DNA from: Candidatus Cloacimonadota bacterium
GTDB taxonomy: Bacteria; Muiribacteriota; UBA6191
Reading direction: 5' to 3'
NCBI GenBank assembly: GCA_023954715.1
Contig: JAGSHD010000008.1
Span: forward strand, 124,001 to 188,000
DNA length: 64,000 bases
Positions 54,245 to 61,674 of the stretch are shown in pieces (the stretch's first letter is position 1; every line of letters begins with the position of its first letter). A program made the translations under genes and the position numbers. The notes under the pieces were generated by a model that ran no database searches, was not told the origin of the DNA, and saw nothing but the letters and a program-made list of their open reading frames with translations.

Positions 54245-56164
54245 ATGGGAAAAGTTATTGGTATTGATTTAGGGACAACAAACTCTTGTGTAGCTGTATT
54301 AGAAGGTGGAGATCCAACTGTTATAGCAAATAGTGAAGGTGCAAGAACAACTCCATCTATCGTTGCATTTGCAAAAGATGATGAGAGATTAATTGGTGAA
54401 ATTGCAAAGCGTCAAGCTGTAACAAATGCAGAAAACACAGTATTTTCAATTAAGAGATTTATGGGAAATAGTTTTGACTATGTTACTAAAACTGGTGAAG
54501 TTGATCAGGTTCCTTATAAAGTAGTTAAGGCAGCATCAGGAGATGCTAGAATTGAAGTTAAAGATAAGGTTTATTCTCCTCAAGAAATTTCTTCAATGAT
54601 TCTTAAGAAATTAAAAACAGATGCTGAGAGCTACTTAGGTGAAACTGTAACTGAAGCAGTTATTACTGTTCCTGCATACTTTAATGATGATCAGCGTAAA
54701 GCTACTGTTGATGCTGGTAAAGTTGCTGGTTTAGATGTTAAAAGAATTATCAATGAGCCAACAGCTGCTGCATTAGCTTATGGTATGGGTAAACAAGACG
54801 AAGAGCAAATGATTTTAGTATTTGATCTTGGTGGTGGTACATTTGATGTATCTATTTTAGAGTTGTCTGATGGTGTCTTTGAGGTAAAAGCTACTAAAGG
54901 TGATAATCACTTAGGTGGAGATGACTGGGATCAAAAAATTATCGACTTTTTAGCTGATGATTTTAAAACAGGACATGGTATAGATTTAAGAGATGACCCA
55001 ATGGCTCATCAAAGACTAAAAGAAGCAGCAGAAAAGGCTAAAAAAGAGCTATCAACTGTTTCTAAGACTAATATTAACTTACCGTATGTTACTGTTGGTG
55101 CAAGTGGACCTTTACATATTGACACTGAGTTATCTAGAGCAAAATTTGAAGATCTTACAAGAGATCTTGCTGAGCGAATCAAAAATCCAGTAAGAGAGTG
55201 TTTAAGAGACTCAAAGCTAGACACAAGTGAAATCGATGAAGTAATTTTGGTTGGTGGATCTACTAGAATGCCAGCTGTCCAAGAAATCGTAAAAGGGTTA
55301 ATTGGTAAAGATCCTCATAAAGGTGTTAATCCAGATGAAGTAGTAGCATTAGGTGCTGCAATTCAAGGTGGAGTATTATCTGGAGATGTTAAAGATGTTT
55401 TATTGTTAGACGTTACACCTTTGTCTTTAGGGATTGAAACATTGGGTGGAGTTAATAGTCGAATCATTGAAAGAAATAAAACGATTCCTTGTAAAGAGTC
55501 ACAAACATTTTCAACAGCAGCTGATAATCAGCCTGCAGTATCTATCCTTGTTGTACAGGGTGAAAGAGAAATGGCTCGAGATAACAAGGTAATTGGTACT
55601 TTTGAGTTGAGTGGTATTGTGCCAGCACCTCGTGGTGTTCCTCAAATTGAAGTTACTTTTGATTTAGATGCAAACGGAATCTTAAATGTTTCTGCAAAAG
55701 ATCAAGGTACAGGTAAGACTCAAAACATTACAATTCATAATTCATCTGGATTAGATTCTGGTGAAGTTGAAAAAATGATGAAGGATGCTGAAAAGTACGC
55801 TGAAGAAGATAAGAAGAGAAAAGAAGCGGTAGAGACTAAAAACAACGCTGAACAAATGTTGTTTACAACTAAAAAGTCTTTAGATGAGCATAAAGATAAA
55901 TTAAGTGAGCAAGAAGTATCAGATCTTGAGACTGCGATCACAACTTTTGAAGGTGTAATCGCTACAGATGATTCAGAGCAAATCAAAACAGCTACTGAAA
56001 CATTTATGAAAGATGCTCAAAAATTGGGTGAAGCTATCTACAAAGAGCAAATGGATGCACAAGCTGCTGCACAACCTGGACCAGAGTCTGCAGAGCAAGA
56101 AGCAGAAGCGGGCGCTGCTGGTGAAACAGTTGTTGATGCAGAGTTTGAAAAAGTAGACGAGTAA
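54245..56164 (+). CDS. dnaK: chaperone DnaK (Hsp70)
   Basis: 639 residues, the family's usual length. Nucleotide-binding domain: [58 protein letters not shown] and [11 protein letters not shown]. The interdomain linker reads [19 protein letters not shown]. Substrate domain with [15 protein letters not shown] and [15 protein letters not shown]. The helical lid follows, and an Ala/Gly/Glu tail ends in EFEKVDE. It folds and disaggregates proteins with DnaJ and GrpE. It lies 16 bp after grpE and is followed by an intercistronic hairpin and dnaJ. Confidence 0.98.
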   Translation: MGKVIGIDLGTTNSCVAVLEGGDPTVIANSEGARTTPSIVAFAKDDERLIGEIAKRQAVTNAENTVFSIKRFMGNSFDYVTKTGEVDQVPYKVVKAASGDARIEVKDKVYSPQEISSMILKKLKTDAESYLGETVTEAVITVPAYFNDDQRKATVDAGKVAGLDVKRIINEPTAAALAYGMGKQDEEQMILVFDLGGGTFDVSILELSDGVFEVKATKGDNHLGGDDWDQKIIDFLADDFKTGHGIDLRDDPMAHQRLKEAAEKAKKELSTVSKTNINLPYVTVGASGPLHIDTELSRAKFEDLTRDLAERIKNPVRECLRDSKLDTSEIDEVILVGGSTRMPAVQEIVKGLIGKDPHKGVNPDEVVALGAAIQGGVLSGDVKDVLLLDVTPLSLGIETLGGVNSRIIERNKTIPCKESQTFSTAADNQPAVSILVVQGEREMARDNKVIGTFELSGIVPAPRGVPQIEVTFDLDANGILNVSAKDQGTGKTQNITIHNSSGLDSGEVEKMMKDAEKYAEEDKKRKEAVETKNNAEQMLFTTKKSLDEHKDKLSEQEVSDLETAITTFEGVIATDDSEQIKTATETFMKDAQKLGEAIYKEQMDAQAAAQPGPESAEQEAEAGAAGETVVDAEFEKVDE

Positions 56165-56176
56165 TTTCATTTAAAT

Positions 56177-56207
56177 GCTCTCACTCTTATTGGGTGAGAG
56201 CTTTTTT
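56177..56207 (+). terminator. intercistronic terminator-like hairpin between dnaK and dnaJ
   Basis: Stem GCTCTCAC / GTGAGAGC (56177-56184 with 56194-56201) with a 9-base loop, followed by six T. It lies 13 bp after the dnaK stop and 18 bp before the dnaJ ATG. It has the full form of an intrinsic terminator, so it may lower dnaJ expression relative to dnaK. Confidence 0.75.
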
Positions 56208-56224
56208 ACTAAAAAGAGATAAGC

Positions 56225-57358
56225 ATGAGTGAAAAAGAAGATTTTTATTCAGTTCTTGGTGTATCTAAAGGTGCCACAGAGAAAGAAATAAAGAAGTCCT
56301 ATAAAAAGGCTGCAATGCAACATCATCCAGATAGAAATCAAGGTGATAAAGGAGCAGAAGAAAAATTTAAGTCTATTCAAGAGGCTTATGGAATTTTATC
56401 TGATCCACAAAAAAGAGCAGCTTATGATCAATATGGTCACCGAGCCTTTCAAGGTGGCGGTGGAGGTGGCGGAGGCTTTAATGGGGGCTTCTCCGACTTT
56501 GGTGATATTTTTGAAGGCGTCTTTGGTGGGGCATTCGGTGATATGTTTGGTGGTGGATCTCAACGATCAAATAGACCAAAACGCGGAAAGGACATTCCAT
56601 ATCAAATGGACTTGACTTTCGATCAAGCCGTTTTTGGGCATAAAACAGAGATTTCTCTACCAAGAACCGAAGAGTGTAATACTTGTGGTGGTAGAGGTGC
56701 TGTAAATCGTGAGGATGTAGAAAGCTGTCCAATCTGTAAAGGTCAGGGTCAGATTCATAGATCTCAAGGTATATTTAGTGTCGCTACTACATGCCATCAC
56801 TGTCATGGTGGTGGAAAGATCATCAAAAAGCCTTGTCACAAGTGTCACGGAAAAGGTGAAAGTAGAAAGACTTCAAAGTTAGCGGTAACAATACCTGCTG
56901 GTGTAGACGAAGGATTTCGTATTAAGTTGCGAGGAGAGGGTGAAGCTGGAGCAAATGGTGGCCCAAAAGGAGATCTATATTTGATTATTCGAGTAGAAGA
57001 GCATGAGTTCTTTGAAAGAGATGGATTGAATATATATTTGAGTCAGCCTATTAGTTTTCCTCAAGCAGCCCTTGGATGTAACTTAAAAGTTCCGACTATG
57101 ACTGGATTTGTAAAATTATCAATCCCAGCTGGTACGGATTCAGGTCAAAGATTTAGAATTCGTGGTGAAGGTGTGTCAGATGTACATGGTAGAAGTAAGG
57201 GTGATCAGATCGTAGAAATAAAGGTTATGACTCCTAAAAAGCTTGATGCACGTCAAAAAGAGCTGTTGAAAGAATTTTCTGATTTAGCTGGTGACGACAC
57301 AGCTACACAAGATTTCTTTGGCAAAGTATCTGAAAAGGTAAAAGACTTTTTTGGATAA
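56225..57358 (+). CDS. dnaJ: co-chaperone DnaJ (Hsp40)
   Basis: 377 residues with all type I DnaJ domains: J domain (DFYSVLGVSKGATEKEIKK, the HPD motif in QHHPDRN, QKRAAYDQYGH), Gly/Phe-rich region (GGGGGGGFNGGFSDFGD), and a zinc domain with four CxxCxGxG-type repeats (CNTCGGRG, CPICKGQG, CHHCHGGG, CHKCHGKG). C-terminal substrate domains follow (PAGVDEGFRIKLRGEGEAG, PAGTDSGQRFRIRGEGV). It delivers clients to DnaK and stimulates its ATPase. A terminator-like hairpin separates it from dnaK; its own terminator is directly downstream. Confidence 0.98.
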   Translation: MSEKEDFYSVLGVSKGATEKEIKKSYKKAAMQHHPDRNQGDKGAEEKFKSIQEAYGILSDPQKRAAYDQYGHRAFQGGGGGGGGFNGGFSDFGDIFEGVFGGAFGDMFGGGSQRSNRPKRGKDIPYQMDLTFDQAVFGHKTEISLPRTEECNTCGGRGAVNREDVESCPICKGQGQIHRSQGIFSVATTCHHCHGGGKIIKKPCHKCHGKGESRKTSKLAVTIPAGVDEGFRIKLRGEGEAGANGGPKGDLYLIIRVEEHEFFERDGLNIYLSQPISFPQAALGCNLKVPTMTGFVKLSIPAGTDSGQRFRIRGEGVSDVHGRSKGDQIVEIKVMTPKKLDARQKELLKEFSDLAGDDTATQDFFGKVSEKVKDFFG

Positions 57359-57376
57359 ACTCTTGGCAATGATGTG

Positions 57377-57414
57377 AAAAAACTCCACTTCAAAATTGAA
57401 GTGGAGTTTTTTTT
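57377..57414 (+). terminator. rho-independent terminator after dnaJ
   Basis: Thirteen-base stem AACTCCACTTCAA / TTGAAGTGGAGTT (57381-57408) with a two-base centre (in practice a 4-6 base loop) and a run of six or more T. It may also work for leftward transcription because of its A-run, though the nearest minus-strand gene ends 240 bp away. Confidence 0.93.
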
Positions 57415-57655
57415 AGTTATTAAATTTGTAGCTATTCAGCTATGATTTTTCAAATTATTGAAAAAGGCTGAGTACATTAAGGTTTTTGATCTTTGTTATA
57501 CTTTGTATTTTTAAGCTTTTGAAATGTAGTGAAATACTCGAAAAGAACTTTAAATACAAAAGATGATGATGAGCTAAACCGCATCAATAGACCAAGAACT
57601 ACGAAAAACTTGTATGTTTCTATCCTTTTATGGCAGAGACCACCTGAACAACTAC

Positions 57656-57850
57656 TTAAATTTTACGTTTGAAGATTTCGGAATTGATAAATGCCTTTTG
57701 CCATTTTGTAAACCTGCCATTAGTCTTCGTAGCTTTCTTTTTACTTTGTAAAGCTTTCTTTGTATCAGTAGCTATGGGTTCATCACAATTACAATGATCA
57801 TAGGCAAGATCAATCAAATCTTCGATTTGTTTAATTTTACTTGGGTCCAT
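57656..57850 (-). CDS. small basic protein encoded directly after floA
   Basis: 64 residues starting MDPSKIKQIEDLIDLAYDH, rich in Lys, with two Cys (HCNCDEP) in the middle and a basic C-terminal half (QSKKKATKTNGRFTKWQK). Not a known family. It starts 2 bp after the floA stop and is clearly co-transcribed; its ribosome site would lie in the end of floA. It has no membrane segment. Being in an operon with a flotillin suggests a partner or a small regulator, but flotillin operons usually pair with NfeD-like membrane proteins, which this is not. Coding status is supported by the tight spacing and the length; function is unknown. Confidence 0.55.
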   Translation of the reverse strand: MDPSKIKQIEDLIDLAYDHCNCDEPIATDTKKALQSKKKATKTNGRFTKWQKAFINSEIFKRKI

Positions 57851-57852
57851 AT

Positions 57853-58842
57853 CTATAATGACTCATCTATACCATCACTGTTGTTGGCAATAGCGTTACG
57901 CATGGATGTGTCTGATTCAAGGTTTTGAAGTTTGTAAAAATCAAGTGCACCGATTTTCCCCTCTTTCAAGGCTTGGGCTAATGCAAGAGGTAGTTGAGCT
58001 TCGGCTTCAACAAGTAAGGCTCTCATTTCTTGTTCTTTGGCCTTCATTTCTTCTTTAGCAGCACGGGCATTCGCCATACGTTGAGCAGCTTTTGCTTCAG
58101 CAATCAATTTGTCAGTTTCAGCTTGCTCTGCCCTTAAATGAGCTCCAATATTTTTACCAACATTTACATCAGCAATGTCAATAGATAAAATCTCGAAAGC
58201 TGTATTTTCATCGAGATTTCTTCTTTCAACTTCTTGAGAAATGCTATCTGGATTTTCTAATACCTCTTTATGGTTATGGCATGAACCAATACGTGTACAG
58301 ATTCCTTCTCCAACACGAGCTAAAATTGTATCTACTCCTGCGCCACCAATCAATTTGTGAATATTAGCTTTAACAGTAATACGTGCTTTAGCTACCACTT
58401 GAATTCCGTCTTTAGCCATGTTTTCAACAAGCTCTGTATTGATAACTTTAGGGGTAACACACATTTGCACAGCTTCGAGTACATTACGACCAGCAAGATC
58501 GATAGCAGTTGCAGTACGAAAATCTAGATCAAGTTGTGCTTTATCAGCAGATACGAGTGCTTCAATAACAATTTGAACGTTTCCACGAGCCAAATAATGC
58601 GCTTCTAGTTGACCGATGGTAATGTGTTCGATGTTAGCTTTGTGTCCCATAATCAATGGTTTTACGATATAAGCTGGAGGGACTCCTTTAAATCGCATTA
58701 AAAACAAATCTAGTAATCCTACTTTAACTCCACAGGCCTTTGCTTCGAGCCACAAAAATACTGGTATGAATTGAGTAAAAACAATTAATAAAAAAAACAG
58801 ACCACCAAGACCCAATCCAAGTAATCCAAAAATGCCTTCCAT
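57853..58842 (-). CDS. floA: flotillin-like protein FloA
   Basis: 329 residues, matching FloA (YqfA, UPF0365) over its full length. Hydrophobic N-terminal hairpin (GIFGLLGLGLGGLFFLLIVFTQFIPVFLW) that sits in the membrane from the inside; then VGLLDLFLMRFKGVPPAYIV, ITIGQLEAHYLARGNV, DLAGRNVLEAVQM, VVAKARITVKANI, ARVGEGICTRIGS and NTAFEILSIDIADVNVGKNIGA. It ends in the coiled-coil, Ala/Glu-rich part with AEAQLPLALAQALKEGKIG. It organises functional membrane microdomains. A GAGGAGT ribosome site precedes the ATG. Its usual partner, an NfeD-type protein, is not adjacent; a small unknown gene follows instead. Confidence 0.95.
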   Translation of the reverse strand: MEGIFGLLGLGLGGLFFLLIVFTQFIPVFLWLEAKACGVKVGLLDLFLMRFKGVPPAYIVKPLIMGHKANIEHITIGQLEAHYLARGNVQIVIEALVSADKAQLDLDFRTATAIDLAGRNVLEAVQMCVTPKVINTELVENMAKDGIQVVAKARITVKANIHKLIGGAGVDTILARVGEGICTRIGSCHNHKEVLENPDSISQEVERRNLDENTAFEILSIDIADVNVGKNIGAHLRAEQAETDKLIAEAKAAQRMANARAAKEEMKAKEQEMRALLVEAEAQLPLALAQALKEGKIGALDFYKLQNLESDTSMRNAIANNSDGIDESL

Positions 58843-59249
58843 AAATACTCCTCTAAAATAGTTTTGAATTTATAACAATAGTAAAAATATAGTTTTCTGG
58901 TGAAACAATTTACTAAACGCAAAAATTATATAATAAAAGGTGATGGGATACTATGTATGGGGTTTATTATTTTAAAAATAAACAAACTAAATGATATATT
59001 CAGTTAGAAGCTAGTCTGGAGCATAAGTTTTCAAACAGGTAATGTATGTATAGAAAGATAGAGATCGTGCCATAATGGAGGTTTGTGCAGGTCAATAATT
59101 ATAGCGATTGTAAAAAATAAAAAACATATAAAGTTTAATAATTGCAAAGTGGTATGTGTTGTTAAACGATAATAAACTCTATACAAAAGTAGTTAATTAT
59201 AGTAAGTTATTGTAGATGTAAAACTGTGACAAAGCTAATGGAGTGAGAA
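58843..59249. promoter_or_regulatory. divergent spacer between floA and the MerR-like gene
   Basis: 407 bp, very AT-rich, no supported ORF on either strand. It should contain the leftward floA promoter and the rightward promoter of the gene at 59250. A TGGAG ribosome site lies shortly before 59250. I see no clear operator palindrome or terminator. Confidence 0.4.
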
Positions 59250-59879
59250 ATGTCATTTGATAAATCGATTTCAGATATATGTAATTATACAGGTCTAAAA
59301 GAACCGTTTGTAAGGCGAGTAATTAGGGAGTGTAAAGAGCTTTTGGTGGAGTACTTTAGGCGTGGAGACAATAACTCAATACTCTTTGACGATAATGGTT
59401 TGACGGTGTTTGATAGGGTTAAGCAATTAAAGCAAGATGGGGCTTCTCTACACGAAATAAAAGCAAGATTAACAGAAGAGATGTCAAAGTCAGATGAAAA
59501 AGTGCAAATAGATGATGGACTAGATACTCCTGATAAAAGTAGTAATAAATCTGAAGCTGTCAAACCAGATATTAGGCCATTTTGGTACGATGAGCTTCAA
59601 CAAGCTCAAAATATAGCGATTGAGGCAAAAGAAGATCTGCTTAATGGTAAGCAAGAGGTTATTAATCAGTTAAAGCAACAAGTCCTTTTGATTACCGATG
59701 GTCGATCACAAGAAGAAATCCGGTTAGATAAGCAAAAAGAGCAGCAGAAATTAAGCAATGAGCAGGATCTAAGAATTGACCGTATAAAGCTTGTTGGTGA
59801 GATAAAAGCTCTTGAAGGTAGATACTTTGTTGGTACAAAAAGATTAGCATTATTAAAGAAATTGGAAGAAATATTGTAA
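59250..59879 (+). CDS. MerR-like helix-turn-helix protein with coiled-coil tail
   Basis: 209 residues. The first 75 resemble a MerR-type winged helix: ISDICNYTGLKEPFVRRVIRECKELL as the helix-turn-helix, LFDDNGLTVFDRVKQLKQDGASLHEIKARL as the wing and following helices. A polar linker (80-115) is followed by a long charged helix, probably a coiled coil (120-205: LQQAQNIAIEAKEDLLNGKQEVINQLKQQ, split at natural breaks). There is no metal- or drug-binding C-terminal domain. The combination of a MerR-like head with a coiled coil is also known from chromosome-anchoring proteins such as RacA, but it could be a regulator of surface or membrane genes. It is divergent from floA and 81 bp upstream of the surface-protein genes. 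Confidence 0.6.
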   Translation: MSFDKSISDICNYTGLKEPFVRRVIRECKELLVEYFRRGDNNSILFDDNGLTVFDRVKQLKQDGASLHEIKARLTEEMSKSDEKVQIDDGLDTPDKSSNKSEAVKPDIRPFWYDELQQAQNIAIEAKEDLLNGKQEVINQLKQQVLLITDGRSQEEIRLDKQKEQQKLSNEQDLRIDRIKLVGEIKALEGRYFVGTKRLALLKKLEEIL

Positions 59880-59960
59880 TAACTCTTTCAAAGTATATAA
59901 AGTTATTGTTAAAATGTAGACCTATGGTGTATATTTTAGTCTGATTTATGAGGGGGAGTT

Positions 59961-60602
59961 ATGCAGACAATTTTTAAGTGTATTTTATTTGTATTATGTT
60001 ATGTGCAAAGTTATGCAGGTCAATTGAATTTAGTACAGGGTTGGAATCTCTTTAGTCCAGTTATATCTGCAGAAGTTGATGTAGCTACGCACTTGGGTAC
60101 AGACGTTGTTTCTGGAGTTAATAAAATATGGGTTTTTGACCAAGCAGATAGCCAGTGGAAAAAGTGGGAGCAGAACGGGACCCAGAATTTTACCAATTTT
60201 AAGCCCTCTCAGGGGTACTGGATTAAAATGAATTCGGCAAAAACCTTAAATTTGTCCGATAGTGTTTCAAGATTTAGTATCTCATTAAGCGGAGCAGGGT
60301 GGAAGCTTACAGGGACATCTAGTTCTACGCAAAGAGTATTGGATGATACAGATTTTTTTAAACCATCAAACATCACTACCGGTACAAAGTCCAATTTAAC
60401 AAAAATATGGGGATATGACGCTAGTGGATCTGGCTGGCGAAAACATGTTCCAGATGCAGCAAATAATCAGTTGTTAACAATGGATCCTGGTTATGGCTAC
60501 TGGTTTAAGCTAGGAGACTCCATAGGTATTGATGGTGGTGGGGTTGATTTGAATAGTTTATTTCCGCCAGTATGTCCAGGCTGTCCTGGATTTAATAATT
60601 AG
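59961..60602 (+). CDS. secreted protein with two GWNL...GYWIK repeats
   Basis: 213 residues. Signal peptide (TIFKCILFVLCYVQSYA). The mature part is two copies of a roughly 75-residue unit. Copy one runs LVQGWNLFSP ... VNKIWVFD ... WKKW ... FKPSQGYWIKM (about 22-95). Copy two runs LSGAGWKLTG ... LTKIWGYD ... WRKH ... MDPGYGYWFKL (about 108-182). Each has the GW(N/K)L start, the KIW strand and the GYW(I/F)K end. This pattern is found in surface and secreted proteins of many bacteria, often without a defined role. A C-terminal tail holds two Cys in CPGCPG. It starts a run of three secreted protein genes and is followed by a terminator. Confidence 0.75.
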   Translation: MQTIFKCILFVLCYVQSYAGQLNLVQGWNLFSPVISAEVDVATHLGTDVVSGVNKIWVFDQADSQWKKWEQNGTQNFTNFKPSQGYWIKMNSAKTLNLSDSVSRFSISLSGAGWKLTGTSSSTQRVLDDTDFFKPSNITTGTKSNLTKIWGYDASGSGWRKHVPDAANNQLLTMDPGYGYWFKLGDSIGIDGGGVDLNSLFPPVCPGCPGFNN

Positions 60603-60642
60603 TTAGATGGGTTGCTTTATGTAGCCCATTTAGTATTTAAGC

Positions 60643-60668
60643 TCCCAACAACGTTGGGATTTTGTTTT
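60643..60668 (+). terminator. terminator after the GYWIK repeat gene
   Basis: Seven-base stem TCCCAAC / GTTGGGA (60643-60659) with a three-base loop, followed by TTTTGTTTTG. The T-run is broken by G. A second, G-U-containing hairpin (ATGGGTTGC / GTAGCCCAT) lies before it at 60606-60629. Confidence 0.6.
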
Positions 60669-60726
60669 GTATAAAGAATATTGTTTACATAAGTATTAGT
60701 GAACAAAATAATGTAGAAGAGAGCAG

Positions 60727-61674
60727 ATGAGAAGATTTTTTGGCATAGCCATCGCATTAGTAGTAGTTTTAAATTCAATAGTTTTTAGTGATATTTGTAA
60801 CCACGATCCGTTTCCTCCATTCCCACCTAGTCCACCAGAGTTTCAGACTCCTGTGGCTGTGCAGCAGCAAGGTGATTCAGCTATTTTAAGTTGGGCTCCA
60901 GTGAGTTCTGATGGGTACTCTGTTTTAATTTGTGAGTCGGGTCAATTTATCCCGGTTGCTCATGATGTAAAAGACACAAATTTGGTTTTATCTGACTTCA
61001 ATGCTGTAGGGCAGCAAGAGTTTTTAGTAATGGCTTATGTGAAGGTAGCTGATAACTTGGTATATAACTCAGGAGCAGTAGGAGCTGCAAACTTCATTGC
61101 TGTTTCAAGCGAAATTAAAGAGGGCTTACCTCAAGTAAATGTTGCTTTGGCTTCTGATGTAGATAGCGTAAAGGTATCCATGCAAGATCGTAATGCTGTA
61201 TTAAGTTCATTACCGAAATTTAACGGATCTCATAGTTTTTACTCAGCGAAATATCCAGAAGTAAAAAACCCTTTTCATCCTACGACACTTCCTACAGGAG
61301 AGATTGTTCCAGCATTACTTTTAGATCAAGATATCGATGCTACAGTCGAAAGGTTAATGAAAAACAAGAAGCCTTCTATCAATAAGGTGTCAAACGCTAT
61401 TAATCCTGGTGTTAAACCAGCTAGTGGGTCACCTGAAGTTGCTTTGGTGCAGGGCGGTGATATTCAAAGCTCTACGGTTAGTAAAGTTAGGCAAGCGCAG
61501 CCTCAAGGTCCTGATGTAGAGAGCCAAGATAACAAAACGGCTTCATCTGTAGTGAATACAGCAGATGACGCAGATACTAAAGATAAAAAAGAGAATAATT
61601 CATCGAATGTAATGATAATTATAGTAGTAGTAATTTTAATAATATTTTTCCAGTTGTTTAAGGAGGGAAAATGA
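60727..61674 (+). CDS. exported fibronectin-III-like protein with C-terminal anchor
   Basis: 315 residues. Signal peptide (FFGIAIALVVVLNSIVFS). A Pro-rich stretch (FPPFPPSPPEF) is followed by an FN3-like beta sandwich (about 42-130: VAVQQQGDSAILSWAPVSSDGYSVLI). Then comes a long, Lys/Ser/Val-rich segment without clear fold, ending in a single hydrophobic segment (NVMIIIVVVILIIFFQLF) and a short basic tail. It is probably tethered to the inner membrane by the C-terminal helix with the rest outside. Its TGA overlaps the ATG of the next gene (ATGA), so both are translated from one message. Confidence 0.7.
   Translation: MRRFFGIAIALVVVLNSIVFSDICNHDPFPPFPPSPPEFQTPVAVQQQGDSAILSWAPVSSDGYSVLICESGQFIPVAHDVKDTNLVLSDFNAVGQQEFLVMAYVKVADNLVYNSGAVGAANFIAVSSEIKEGLPQVNVALASDVDSVKVSMQDRNAVLSSLPKFNGSHSFYSAKYPEVKNPFHPTTLPTGEIVPALLLDQDIDATVERLMKNKKPSINKVSNAINPGVKPASGSPEVALVQGGDIQSSTVSKVRQAQPQGPDVESQDNKTASSVVNTADDADTKDKKENNSSNVMIIIVVVILIIFFQLFKEGK

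Noticed and set aside
56343..56732. Overlapping ORFs on both strands within dnaJ
   Set aside because: Products of the Gly-rich and zinc-repeat composition of dnaJ; not supported.
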